From Sva-07 sp963774765 (GTDB lineage: Bacteria > Actinomycetota > Acidimicrobiia > Acidimicrobiales > Ilumatobacteraceae), in the NCBI GenBank assembly GCA_963774765.1, contig CAVZGP010000030.1, positions 248,001-312,000 on the forward strand: DNA of 64,000 nucleotides. The letters run 5' to 3'. Numbering within the stretch: the first letter of the stretch is position 1; the number at the start of each line of letters is the position of its first letter. Made by a program: the position numbers and the translations under genes. The notes beneath the pieces are model-generated. The model saw nothing but the letters and a program-made list of their open reading frames with translations, did not search any database and was not told where the DNA came from. Below, piece by piece: positions 25,891 to 34,956 of this stretch.

Positions 25891-27513
25891 GTGAGAGATG
25901 GAGGAGCGGGCACGCCCGCCGCGGCCGAGGTGAGCGACGACGTGATCGACCAGCGCGCCCACGAGCGACGCTGGTTCACGCTCGGCGTGCTGTGTATGAG
26001 CTTGCTGATCATCGTGATGGACAACACGATCTTGAACGTTGCGATCCCATCGCTGATCACCGAACTTGGCGCGACGAACAGTCAGGTCCAGTGGATCATC
26101 GACTCCTACGTGCTGGTGTTCGCCGGACTGCTGCTCACCACCGGCAGCCTGTCGGACCGGTTCGGCCGCAAGGGGGCGTTGCAGCTCGGCATCTTGTTGT
26201 TCTGTCTCGGCTCGGCCGCCGCGGCGATGTCGACGTCGGCGAACGAACTGATCCTCACCCGCGCCTTCATGGGCATCGGCGGAGCGCTGATCATGCCTGC
26301 GACGTTGTCGATCCTGATCAACGTGTTCCATGATCCGGTCGAACGCGGGCGGGCGATCGCGATCTGGGCCGGCTTCTCGGGGCTCGCCGTTGCGATCGGG
26401 CCGATCGTGGGTGGCTTCCTGCTCGAGCACTTCTCGTGGTCGTCGGTGTTCTGGGTCAACCTGCCGATCGGTGCAGCGGCACTGCTGCTCGGAGCGTTCC
26501 TGGTGCCGACGTCACGGGACCCGGCTCACGGCAGGATCGACCCGCTGGGAGCGCTGCTGTCGTTCGTCGGCCTTGCCTCCCTGCTGTTCGGCATCATCGA
26601 AGGGCCGTCGAAGGGATGGACCGATCCGGTGGTGATCGGCGCATTCGCGCTCGCACTGGTGACGCTCACGGCGTTCCTGGCGTGGGAGCTGCACACGACG
26701 CATCCGATGCTCGACCTGTCCGTGTTCGAGAACCCTCGATTCAGCGCCGGTAGCGCGACGATCACGATCCTCTTCTTCGCCATGTTCGGCTCGATGTTGT
26801 TGATGACGCAGTACTGGCAGCTCGTCCACGGCTACTCGCCGCTCGAGGCGGGTGTCCGGCTCCTGCCGTACGCCGCCACGATGATGATCGTCTCGCCGTT
26901 GTCTGCTCGTTTCGTCGAACGGATCGGCACCAAGCCGGTCGTGCTCACCGGGCTGAGTTTTGTCATCGGCGGGCTGTTGCTGCTGTCGACGATCGCTCCC
27001 GACACGCCATACGCGGTGGCGATCACGTTCTTCATGGTGATGGCTGCAGGGATGGGGATGACGATGGCACCTGCCACCGAAGCGGTCATGGGGTCGCTGC
27101 CGCGGGCCAAAGCCGGAATCGGGTCGGCCATCAACGACACGACCCGCCAGGTCGGTGGGGCGCTCGGCGTTGCCGTGATCGGCACCATCGTCACCAGCAT
27201 CTACGGCGCTCGCATCGTCGACCTCGTCGGGGTGTTCGGACTCACGCCGCCGCAGGTCGCCCAGGCCGAATCGTCGCTCGGTGCAGCGCAGGGCCTCGCG
27301 GCGACGCTGGGCGACCAGGCCGACGAGTTCGCCGCGGCCGCCAACGCCGGGTTCGTCGACGCACTGTCGATCGGGCTGCGCGTCGGTGCCGTTGCGGTCG
27401 CCGGTGCGTTCGTGATCGCCTGGCGGTTCCTGCCGTCGCACGCACGCCAATCCGAGTTCGACGTGATCGACCTGCCCGACGACACAGCGTCGGCAACCGT
27501 GGTGGCGGACTGA
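25891..27513 (+). CDS. MFS drug exporter, DHA2 (14-helix) family
   Basis: 540 residues with about 14 hydrophobic helices. Motif A is DRFGRKG (loop 2-3), motif D1/B sequence LTRAFMGIGGALIMPATLSI follows, and the antiporter motif C appears as GFSGLAVAIGPIVGGFLLE. These identify the EmrB/QacA-type proton-coupled exporters that remove hydrophobic drugs. GTG 25891 is taken as start (AAGAGGA just upstream); GTG 25933 is possible. TetR follows after 3 bp. Substrate unknown. Confidence 0.9.
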   Translation: MRDGGAGTPAAAEVSDDVIDQRAHERRWFTLGVLCMSLLIIVMDNTILNVAIPSLITELGATNSQVQWIIDSYVLVFAGLLLTTGSLSDRFGRKGALQLGILLFCLGSAAAAMSTSANELILTRAFMGIGGALIMPATLSILINVFHDPVERGRAIAIWAGFSGLAVAIGPIVGGFLLEHFSWSSVFWVNLPIGAAALLLGAFLVPTSRDPAHGRIDPLGALLSFVGLASLLFGIIEGPSKGWTDPVVIGAFALALVTLTAFLAWELHTTHPMLDLSVFENPRFSAGSATITILFFAMFGSMLLMTQYWQLVHGYSPLEAGVRLLPYAATMMIVSPLSARFVERIGTKPVVLTGLSFVIGGLLLLSTIAPDTPYAVAITFFMVMAAGMGMTMAPATEAVMGSLPRAKAGIGSAINDTTRQVGGALGVAVIGTIVTSIYGARIVDLVGVFGLTPPQVAQAESSLGAAQGLAATLGDQADEFAAAANAGFVDALSIGLRVGAVAVAGAFVIAWRFLPSHARQSEFDVIDLPDDTASATVVAD

Positions 27514-27516
27514 CGC

Positions 27517-28119
27517 GTGGCAACCGCCACCCGGCCCCCTCGAGGACGTCCCCGCGTCGAAGGGCTCGATCAGACGTTGCTCGACGTGACGCTGGAACTC
27601 GCCGGCGAGGTGGGCCTGCACCGCATGTCGATGGACGATCTCGCGCAGCGTGCCGGAGTGTCGAAGGCGACGATCTACCGTCGCTGGCCGTCGAAGGAAC
27701 GCCTCGTCCTCGAGGCGCTCAATCGAGCGATGCGTCCGTTCGACATGATCGACACCGGGTCTCTGCGCGGTGACCTCGTCGACTATCTGACCGAACTGGC
27801 GCGCCGGATGGCCAGCGGTCGGGCGAGCGACGTGTTGCCCGACCTGATCGCGGCATCGGTGCGCGACCCCAACCTCCGCGCTTCGCTCGACGAGTACATC
27901 CGCCATCGACGCCAGCCGTTGCAGCTGATCCTGCGACGTGGCATCGAGCGCGGCGAGTCTGCTGCTGACACCGATGTCGAAGTGGTGATCGATGCGTTGA
28001 TCGGACCGTTCGTCTATCGGCGCCTGTTGAGCCACGACCCGCTCGACGTCGACTTCGTCGAGCGGCTCCTGCTCACCGTCGTCCCGCATGCGTGCCGACC
28101 GGGGGCCGACCTGAGTTGA
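27517..28119 (+). CDS. TetR-family transcriptional regulator
   Basis: 200 residues. The N-terminal helix-turn-helix is MSMDDLAQRAGVSKATIYRR (about 35-54), then WPSKERLVLEAL; the C-terminal ligand domain resembles the TetR_C_11 type (DYLTELARRMASGRASDVLP). It starts (GTG) 3 bp after the exporter stop, so the two are co-transcribed. It presumably represses the exporter and itself through the palindrome at 25856-25878. Confidence 0.9.
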   Translation: MATATRPPRGRPRVEGLDQTLLDVTLELAGEVGLHRMSMDDLAQRAGVSKATIYRRWPSKERLVLEALNRAMRPFDMIDTGSLRGDLVDYLTELARRMASGRASDVLPDLIAASVRDPNLRASLDEYIRHRRQPLQLILRRGIERGESAADTDVEVVIDALIGPFVYRRLLSHDPLDVDFVERLLLTVVPHACRPGADLS

Positions 28120-28139
28120 CCGCCTCGTAGGGTGCTCGG

Positions 28140-28418
28140 ATGGACAGCGACTTCCCGACCTCGATCGGACGTCTCGGCGTCTTGGCGTTGGACTGCCCCG
28201 ACGCCCTCGCGCTCGCCGACTTCTACAACTCGATCCTGGGTGGCGATGTGCCGCAGCAGGCCCACATCGACATCGACGTGGCAAATCTCGACGGCGCCGA
28301 GGTGGCGGTCCTCCGACTCGGGGCACAGAAGGCCACCACGCAACCGCGACCTGATCGGTTCCCGGTCATGATCGACCCGGCCGGTCACCCGTTCTGTCTC
28401 GTCCTCGCCGCCACCTGA
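28140..28418 (+). CDS. Short VOC (glyoxalase/bleomycin-resistance fold) protein
   Basis: 92 residues. The start GRLGVLALDCPDALALADFY and end FPVMIDPAGHPFCLVLAAT match the two halves of actinobacterial VOC proteins (usually ~120-130 residues). Between ILGGDV and PQQAHIDIDV about 30 residues of the first module are missing, including strands that normally build the open barrel. The frame is intact. It may be a shrunken but folded variant or a decaying gene. Twenty bp downstream of tetR, same strand. Confidence 0.75.
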   Translation: MDSDFPTSIGRLGVLALDCPDALALADFYNSILGGDVPQQAHIDIDVANLDGAEVAVLRLGAQKATTQPRPDRFPVMIDPAGHPFCLVLAAT

Positions 28419-28467
28419 GACGCTCCGAAGTAGACCCCGTAAGATCGTGGAAGAAGAAAGAAGGCCC

Positions 28468-29757
28468 GTGGAATTCACTCGTATCAGGACCCGTCTGTCG
28501 CCTCGCCGCACCGTCGTGCCATCCGGGCGGACAGACCCGAACGAGAGCGGTGCCGCTCCCGCCGTGATCGACACCGTCGGTCGCACCCAACAAGTCCCGG
28601 TCGTGAGTACGAGCCCGAATGCCGAACACGACGTAGCGGCAGCTGAGCCACCGGAGGAGGTCGTGCCGGGCGCCGTGTCGTCGGATCAGATCGCATCGGA
28701 GGCCGTGGCGTCGCCCGACGAACAGCCGTCGAACGTTGCGGCCGCTCCGGCGAAGATCGACGAGCCGGCATCGAAAGTCGATGTCGCACGTGGTGTCGAT
28801 CTGGAGAACGTCGCCGAGGTCAGCTCGGCGGACCGTGACGAGGCGCGTCTCGGCGCATCGGTGGCTGCGACCACGACGCTGGTCGGCGCCGAATTGATCA
28901 CCGGGCTGCGCGGTGCGGGCCGGCACCTGATCCGGCCGTCCGCCTCCGAAGGTCATCTCCGTACCGAGCTGACGATCGCTGCGCGTCGCATCGATTCCGT
29001 CGTTCGCGACGGCAACGCATACGACGAGGGTTGGGCAATCGCCGCGATGGGATTGATCCACGATGCCGGCTTCGCACTCGAACAGCGCCGGATCTCCGAC
29101 GGGTGGCAGCTGCTGCGTGCGGCGCAGACCGAGCTGCTCGAGGGCCTCGACCGGCGGAGCCTGCTGGTCGAACGGGCGAACATCAGCGGGAGCGAGTTCA
29201 CCGATGACGAATCGACCGACATCGAGGAACTCCGTAGCGAGGTCTGGGCGATGCGCCAGACCAAGAATCGGTACCTCGCTGAGCTCGACCGGCGATTGGT
29301 CGAAGGCGGCAGGGGGCTGCTCTATCGGGGTTTCACGCTGTTCGGCGCACTCGTTCTCGGGGCGATCGGTGTGTTGGTGACGACACCGTCGTCGAATCCG
29401 GACGACGCGCTCGGCGGGATCGGCAACTACCTCACCACCGTTGGGCTGGCCGTGACCGGCGCGGCGGTGTCGTACGTGCTGTTCACGCGGAACTCCTCGC
29501 GCGCGGCGTCGATCTCCGAAGTGGTCAACCCGCTGCAGCTCGTCTTGCTCCGCCTTGCATTCGGTGGGGTCGTGGGGCTGCTGCTCGTGGTGCTCCTGCA
29601 GGCCGGGGTGCAGGAACTCGTGAGCGTGAGCGCGCAGTCGGCGTACTTCTGGGCGGTGCTCGGCGGGTTCTCCGAGCGTTGGGTCGATCGACTGATCGAC
29701 CAGGTGGAGAGCTCTTCTCAGGAGGCGGCCGAGGCCGCATGCCTGGAGGGCTCCTGA
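28468..29757 (+). CDS. Membrane protein of unknown function
   Basis: About 429 residues; family not recognised. Residues 1-130 are acidic, Ala/Pro/Glu-rich and probably disordered. Residues ~150-275 are helical and soluble (LRTELTIAARRIDSVVRDG, EGWAIAAMGLIHDAGFALEQ). The C-terminal 150 residues carry four predicted membrane helices (YRGFTLFGALVLGAIGVLV; IGNYLTTVGLAVTGAAVSYV; LVLLRLAFGGVVGLLLVVL; AYFWAVLGGFSE). GTG 28468 follows AGAAGG; GTG 28447 is in frame and would add seven residues. No neighbour suggests a role. Confidence 0.8.
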   Translation: MEFTRIRTRLSPRRTVVPSGRTDPNESGAAPAVIDTVGRTQQVPVVSTSPNAEHDVAAAEPPEEVVPGAVSSDQIASEAVASPDEQPSNVAAAPAKIDEPASKVDVARGVDLENVAEVSSADRDEARLGASVAATTTLVGAELITGLRGAGRHLIRPSASEGHLRTELTIAARRIDSVVRDGNAYDEGWAIAAMGLIHDAGFALEQRRISDGWQLLRAAQTELLEGLDRRSLLVERANISGSEFTDDESTDIEELRSEVWAMRQTKNRYLAELDRRLVEGGRGLLYRGFTLFGALVLGAIGVLVTTPSSNPDDALGGIGNYLTTVGLAVTGAAVSYVLFTRNSSRAASISEVVNPLQLVLLRLAFGGVVGLLLVVLLQAGVQELVSVSAQSAYFWAVLGGFSERWVDRLIDQVESSSQEAAEAACLEGS

Positions 29758-29782
29758 CCCACGGTGACCCCGTGGGCTCGCG

Positions 29783-31096
29783 TCAGCGTTGACGCAGACG
29801 CAGGGCGTCGCCGTGGGCGGGGAAGCCTTCGTGATCGGCGAGGACCAGCACCGACGGTGACATACGTGCGAGCGACGCGGCGTCGGCGCGGGCGATGGCG
29901 GTGCGCTTGAGGAACGTGTCGGCGGTGATGCCGGACGACACGTGGGCGAAGCCGGAGGTCGGCAGTGAAGCTGGGCACCCGATCACGAAGTTCGCCGCAC
30001 TGAACGGCGTGTGCTGGCCGACGAGGATCTCGCCGGCGTTCACCAGCGCGCCGACCACTTCGTCGACCGCTGCTTCGTCGACTGCGACCTGGAGGTGTTC
30101 CGGTGCGAACTCGTTGGCGATGCTGACTGCGGCGTCGAGCGAGTCGACGAGCACGCAGCCACCGTTCGGGCCGAGTGATGCGCGAGCCGCGGTCGCCCGC
30201 ACGGCGGCGAGCCCGGCGAGTTGCCGTTCGAGTTCGGTGTCGACGGCGTCGGCGAGTGCGGCCGAGTCGGTGAGCAACACGACGGTGCTGTCGGTGCCGT
30301 GTTCCGCCTCGATCAGGAGATCGGCGGCCAGCAGGACCGGATCGGCGCTGTCGTCGGCGATCACGAGGCTCTCGGTCGGGCCGAGCAGCATCATCGTGGC
30401 CACGCCGTGGCGCTGCATCTCGACCTGGGCGAGGGTGACCGCGGGGGAGCCGGGCCCGACGATCTTGCGGACCTTCGGGATCGTGCCTGTACCGAAACCG
30501 AGCGCGGCGACACCGGCTGGTCCGTTGACGCGGAACACGTCGACGATGCCGAGCTTGCGGCACACCACGAGCACGGCCGGATCGACCTCGCCGGACCCAC
30601 CGGGGATCGGGGGTACGACCAGCGAGACGGAGGCCACGCCGGCAACGACGGCCGGGACGGCGAGCTGGTAGGCGACGCTCGGATAGCTCGCCTTGCCGGA
30701 CGGTGTGAACAGCCCCGCGGAGGTGATCGGTGTGATCTTCTCGCCGACCGTCAGACCCGGCTCGCTCTCGAACGACCAGTCGTGGGCCTGCTCCATCTGC
30801 GCCTCGTTGAAGGCCCGCAGGTGGGCGATCGCGTCGTCGAGCGCGGTGTCGACCTCGGTCGACACCGACGCGCGCTCGAACTCGTCGGTGCTCACCCGTA
30901 GGCCGTCCGGTGACACGTCGATCCCGTCGAACCGCCTGAGCGCGTCGCACACCGCGGCGTCACCCCGGTCGCGCACATCGTCGATCAGCTCACCGATCGA
31001 GCGCCGCAGTTCGGGGTCGAAGATGTCGTCGATCCCCCGGCGCATCAGCGCGTCGCGCGCATCGACGTCCATGTCGTTCCAGACCTGTCTGCGCAT
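29783..31096 (-). CDS. Histidinol-dehydrogenase-superfamily protein (HisD-like, altered zinc site)
   Basis: 437 residues, normal HisD length. The catalytic Glu-His pair is kept in NEFAPEHLQV (about 325-334) and the C-terminal zinc His in GFPAHGDALRL. Two other zinc ligands differ from E. coli HisD: Gln in SQAEHGPDS is Glu here (IEAEHGTDS, about 262) and Asp in ESAGDYASG is Asn (FSAANFVIG, about 367). No other his gene is in the window and a Rieske oxygenase lies upstream, so oxidation of a different alcohol is plausible. ATG 31096 is the start; an open frame continues to 31183. It could still be the cell's true HisD. Confidence 0.8.
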   Translation of the reverse strand: MRRQVWNDMDVDARDALMRRGIDDIFDPELRRSIGELIDDVRDRGDAAVCDALRRFDGIDVSPDGLRVSTDEFERASVSTEVDTALDDAIAHLRAFNEAQMEQAHDWSFESEPGLTVGEKITPITSAGLFTPSGKASYPSVAYQLAVPAVVAGVASVSLVVPPIPGGSGEVDPAVLVVCRKLGIVDVFRVNGPAGVAALGFGTGTIPKVRKIVGPGSPAVTLAQVEMQRHGVATMMLLGPTESLVIADDSADPVLLAADLLIEAEHGTDSTVVLLTDSAALADAVDTELERQLAGLAAVRATAARASLGPNGGCVLVDSLDAAVSIANEFAPEHLQVAVDEAAVDEVVGALVNAGEILVGQHTPFSAANFVIGCPASLPTSGFAHVSSGITADTFLKRTAIARADAASLARMSPSVLVLADHEGFPAHGDALRLRQR

Positions 31097-31150
31097 CACC
31101 GTCACCGCGCCGACGCTACCGGCGAGGCCGCCACCGCTGCTGACGTGCTG

Positions 31151-31173
31151 CATCTGGGGTCTGACCCCAGATG
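31151..31173. terminator. Palindrome, family C copy 2 (likely terminator of the Rieske gene)
   Basis: Arms CATCTGGGGTC and GACCCCAGATG around a single T, a perfect 23-bp palindrome. It lies 15 bp past the stop of the Rieske oxygenase and upstream of hisD-like, both on the minus strand. No U-run follows. Same GGTCTGACC centre as the copies at 24031 and 34957. Confidence 0.6.
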
Positions 31174-31187
31174 TCACACCCATGTGC

Positions 31188-32321
31188 TCACGCGCCGGTG
31201 CGTTGTAGCCAGTACTGGTTGAACTGCCAGATTGCTGCTTCGTACGGCGAGAGCGGGCCCTGCGCGGTGAGTGGCGCGTGCAGACCGCGCCACGGCCCTT
31301 CGTTGACCGGGATGTCCTCGCCGTGGATCCAGGCGAGGCCCTCGTGGATCTCGGGCATGGCGGCGATCACGTCAGGGTCCGCTGCAACATCCGGTTCGAG
31401 CAGGAGGTGGATCCGTAGCGTCATGCGTTCGTGCGTGGTCGGCACCACCTCGTACCAGACCGCGAGCGTGCCGTTCACGGCGAACAGCAACGTCGGATAC
31501 ACGCACGCCGCGAGCAGATCGGCCCGTCGCTCGCGGTCGAGGCCCGAGAGGAAGGGCAGGTCGGGGCTCTCGTCGAGGTCGGTCACACCCGGCATGTGCA
31601 GCAGCGACCACGGCCCGCCCGAATTGTCGACGACGAACGACGCGGCGGCCGGGTTGCTCTGCTGGAACGTGTCGCGATGGGGGCCGATGTGGTGGTAGGC
31701 CTCCATGAAGTTCTCGACGAGGAGCTTCCAGTTCCACGGCGAGTCGAACTCGATCGTGTCGACGATCACGAGATCGCGCAGTCCGTACTGCTCGAGCATC
31801 GACGCGAGCTGTGCGAGTTGTGGTGCGAACGGGGCGGGATCGTCGCCCATCGAGACGAACACGAAACCCTCCCACTCCTCGACCGCAAGCTGGGGGAGCT
31901 GGCACGAGGCCGGATCGAAACCCTCGGCACCGTCCATCATCGGTGCGGTGTGCAGCGACCCGTCACGGCCGTACGACCACCGGTGGTAGGGGCAGACGAT
32001 CCAGTGCGCCGATCCCGGCCCGGACACCAACGGCATCGACCGATGCAGGCAGACGTTCGACATCGCCCGCACCGTCCCGTCGTCGTGTCGGATCACGATC
32101 ACCGGTTGATCGATCAGATCGACGGCGACGTAGTCGCCCGGTTCGGGCAGCTGCGACGAACGAGCGACGCAGATCCAGTCATGCCGGAAGATGGCGGCGA
32201 CTTCGCGCCCCCACACCGCCGGGTCGATGTAGGCGGCGGGCGGCAACGTCCATGCCTCGCTCCGTGCGGCGGTGATCTTGAGGCGCTCGTCGTCGCCGAG
32301 CAATGGATCCGGTGTCAGCAC
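31188..32321 (-). CDS. Rieske non-heme iron oxygenase, alpha subunit
   Basis: 377 residues. The Rieske [2Fe-2S] ligands are in CLHRSMPL (about 91-98) and CPYHRWSY (about 109-116), spaced 17 residues apart. The mononuclear iron site is in ENFMEAYHHIGPHRDTF (about 203-219) with the bridging Glu/Asp position and two His. The family hydroxylates or demethylates aromatic rings, steroids or quaternary amines. No ferredoxin, reductase or beta subunit is nearby, so electrons come from elsewhere. GTG start 32321, divergent from purA with a 54-bp shared promoter region. Substrate unknown. Confidence 0.9.
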   Translation of the reverse strand: MLTPDPLLGDDERLKITAARSEAWTLPPAAYIDPAVWGREVAAIFRHDWICVARSSQLPEPGDYVAVDLIDQPVIVIRHDDGTVRAMSNVCLHRSMPLVSGPGSAHWIVCPYHRWSYGRDGSLHTAPMMDGAEGFDPASCQLPQLAVEEWEGFVFVSMGDDPAPFAPQLAQLASMLEQYGLRDLVIVDTIEFDSPWNWKLLVENFMEAYHHIGPHRDTFQQSNPAAASFVVDNSGGPWSLLHMPGVTDLDESPDLPFLSGLDRERRADLLAACVYPTLLFAVNGTLAVWYEVVPTTHERMTLRIHLLLEPDVAADPDVIAAMPEIHEGLAWIHGEDIPVNEGPWRGLHAPLTAQGPLSPYEAAIWQFNQYWLQRTGA

Positions 32322-32375
32322 CCGATCAGGAGTACCATCTCGTCACGTTCCAATCACCATTCCAGGGGAGCGTGC

Positions 32376-33650
32376 ATGCCCGTCACCGTCGTCGTCGGAG
32401 CCCAGTGGGGCGATGAGGGCAAAGCCAAGGTCATCGACCTGCTGTCGAAGGAGCACACCTACGTCGTGCGCTACCAGGGCGGCCACAACGCCGGCCACAC
32501 GGTCGTCGTCGACGGCGAGCGCTACGCACTGCAGCTCGTGCCCTCGGGCATCCTCTACGACCACGTGATCCCGGTGATCGCCAACGGCGTCGTCGTCGAC
32601 CTGCCGACGCTCTTCAACGAGGTCGACATGCTCGAATCCCGGGGCATCTCGTGCGCCGAGTTGAAGGTGTCGAGCCGGGCGCACCTGATCTTCCCGTGGC
32701 ACCAGGCCCACGATGCGATCGCCGAGGCGATGCGCGGCGACGACAAGATCGGCACCACGCTCAAGGGCATCGGTCCGGCCTATGCCGACAAGGCGCGCCG
32801 CGTTGGCATCCGGGTCGGTGACGTCCTCGACCCTGACCGCTTCGCTCGCCTGGTCCGCGAGCGTGCCCTCGCCGAGAACACGTTGATCGAACAAGCCGGC
32901 GGCGACCCGCTCGATGTCGACGAGATCGTCGACCGGTTCGGCGAACTCGGTGCCCGGGTTGCGCCCTTTGTCAGCGACACCGTCGGGCTGCTCCACGGAG
33001 CGCTCGCGACGGGTGCCCATGTCCTGCTCGAAGGTGCCCAGGCGACGTTCCTCGACCTCGACCACGGCACGTATCCGTATGTCACGTCGTCGAACCCGAC
33101 CGCCGGTGGCGCGTGCTCCGGCACGGGCCTCGGGCCGCGTGACATCGACCGGATCGTCGGGATCACCAAGGCCTACACCACGCGTGTCGGCGCCGGGCCG
33201 TTCCCGACCGAGCTGTTCGACGCCGATGGCGACACGCTCGTGGATGTCGGCAAGGAGTTCGGCACCGTCACCGGCCGACGTCGACGCGCCGGCTGGCTCG
33301 ATTGCGTGATGCTTCGCCAGGCCGTTCGCCTCAACAGCCTCACCGAACTCGCGCTCACCAAGCTCGACATCCTCGATGGGTTCGAGACGATCAAGATCTG
33401 CACCGGCTACCGCCTCGACGGAGAGTTGCTCGACCACTATCCGGACCGCTCGGAACTGATCGCCGACGTCGAGCCGGTCTACGTCACGCTTGCCGGGTGG
33501 GGCAGCGTGCTGAGCGACAAGCGTGAACCGGGCCAGTTGCCGCCCGAAGCGAAGCGATTCATCGAGATCGTCGAGGAGCAGGTCGGGGTGCCGGTCAAGG
33601 TGGTCGGCGTCGGCGCCGAACGCGACGACTATCTCGTCTGGGCGTCATGA
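32376..33650 (+). CDS. purA: Adenylosuccinate synthetase
   Basis: 424 residues. N-terminal P-loop-like motif GAQWGDEGKAKVIDLLSKE (about 7-25), substrate motif GGHNAGHT (about 36-43), and TTLKGIGPAYADKARR with the conserved active-site region. Most PurA proteins read GDEGKGK; the second Gly is Ala here. It makes adenylosuccinate from IMP, Asp and GTP, the first committed step to AMP. SD AGGGGAG precedes ATG 32376. It overlaps purB by 4 bp (ATGA), so the AMP branch is translationally coupled. Confidence 0.96.
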   Translation: MPVTVVVGAQWGDEGKAKVIDLLSKEHTYVVRYQGGHNAGHTVVVDGERYALQLVPSGILYDHVIPVIANGVVVDLPTLFNEVDMLESRGISCAELKVSSRAHLIFPWHQAHDAIAEAMRGDDKIGTTLKGIGPAYADKARRVGIRVGDVLDPDRFARLVRERALAENTLIEQAGGDPLDVDEIVDRFGELGARVAPFVSDTVGLLHGALATGAHVLLEGAQATFLDLDHGTYPYVTSSNPTAGGACSGTGLGPRDIDRIVGITKAYTTRVGAGPFPTELFDADGDTLVDVGKEFGTVTGRRRRAGWLDCVMLRQAVRLNSLTELALTKLDILDGFETIKICTGYRLDGELLDHYPDRSELIADVEPVYVTLAGWGSVLSDKREPGQLPPEAKRFIEIVEEQVGVPVKVVGVGAERDDYLVWAS

Positions 33651-34948
33651 TCCCTCGCTACTCGACGCCCGAGATGGACGCCGTCTGGGCCGACACGGTC
33701 CGGTTCGGTCGTTGGCTCGAGGTGGAGCTGCTCGCGACCGAAGGTCACGCGGCACTCGGCATCGTTCCGGCGGGCGATGCGGTGATGTGCCGCGAGTCGG
33801 CACCGGCCACCGACGAGGGATTCGTCCAGCAGGTGCTCGATCGCGAGGCGGTCACCGATCACGACGTCGCCGCGTTCGTCGACGTCGTGCAGGCAGCGAT
33901 CGGGCCGCCCGCCTCGTCGTGGATCCACTATGGGCTCACCTCATCTGATGTGGTCGACACCGCGCTGTGTTGGGCGCTGCGCGACGCCGCCGACCTCCTG
34001 CTCGAGGCGTCGACCGAACTGCTCGCCACGCTGGTGCGCATCGCCCGCGAGCACCGCGACACGGTGATGATCGGACGCACGCACGGCATCCACGCCGAGC
34101 CGACCACCTTCGGGGCGAAGGTCGCGCTCTGGGCACTGCAGGTCGATCGCGACCGCACTCGCCTGCGCGCCGCCCGCGACAACGTCGCGGTCATGAAGCT
34201 CAGCGGCGCCGTCGGGACGTACTCGAACATCCCGCCCGAGATCGAGCGACACGTCGGTGATGCGCTCGGCCTGCGTCCTGTGCCGGCGACACAGGTGATC
34301 GCCCGCGATCGTCACGCCGAGTTCCTGTACGCGTGCGCATCGGTCGGTGCCACGTGCGAGCTGATGGCGATCGAACTCCGTCACCTGCAGCGCACCGAGG
34401 TGCGCGAGGTGCAAGAGGGGTTCAAGCCGGGGCAGAAGGGCTCGTCCGCGATGCCCCACAAGCGCAATCCCATTTCGGCTGAGACGATCTCCGGCCTCGC
34501 CAGGGTGCTGCGCGGCAACCTGTCCGCGGGAATGCAGGACGTGGCGCTCTGGCACGAGCGAGACATCTCGCACAGTTCGGTCGAGCGGGTGATCCTGCCG
34601 GATTCGTCGCAGTTGGCGTTCTACGTGATGCGGCGCCTGCGGCGCCTGCTCGACGGGCTGATGGTGTTCCCCGAACGAATGCGGGCGAACCTCGATGCCA
34701 GCTACGGGCTCGTGTTCAGCCAGCCTGTGTTGCTGGCACTCGTGCAGGCCGGAGCAACCCGTGACGACGCCTATCGGATCGTGCAGCGCAGCGCGATGAA
34801 GGCCTGGGACGAGGGCGTCGATTTCCGGTCGCTGCTCGAAGCGGATGCCGACGTCGACAACGCGGTGCTCGACGATGCGTTCGACCTGCGTCGATCACTC
34901 CGCAATCTCGATCACGTGCTCGATCAACTCGACGCGATCCACCTCTGA
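33647..34948 (+). CDS. purB: Adenylosuccinate lyase
   Basis: 433 residues. The fumarase-superfamily signature is KGSSAMPHKRNPISAE (about 263-278), with the catalytic His regions IHYGLTSSDVVDT (about 92-104) and MIGRTHGIHAEPTTFG (about 141-156). It cleaves SAICAR and adenylosuccinate, releasing fumarate, in purine synthesis. Its ATG overlaps the purA stop. A perfect 31-bp palindrome 8 bp after the stop probably ends the transcript. Confidence 0.96.
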   Translation: MIPRYSTPEMDAVWADTVRFGRWLEVELLATEGHAALGIVPAGDAVMCRESAPATDEGFVQQVLDREAVTDHDVAAFVDVVQAAIGPPASSWIHYGLTSSDVVDTALCWALRDAADLLLEASTELLATLVRIAREHRDTVMIGRTHGIHAEPTTFGAKVALWALQVDRDRTRLRAARDNVAVMKLSGAVGTYSNIPPEIERHVGDALGLRPVPATQVIARDRHAEFLYACASVGATCELMAIELRHLQRTEVREVQEGFKPGQKGSSAMPHKRNPISAETISGLARVLRGNLSAGMQDVALWHERDISHSSVERVILPDSSQLAFYVMRRLRRLLDGLMVFPERMRANLDASYGLVFSQPVLLALVQAGATRDDAYRIVQRSAMKAWDEGVDFRSLLEADADVDNAVLDDAFDLRRSLRNLDHVLDQLDAIHL

Positions 34949-34956
34949 GCGAGTAT

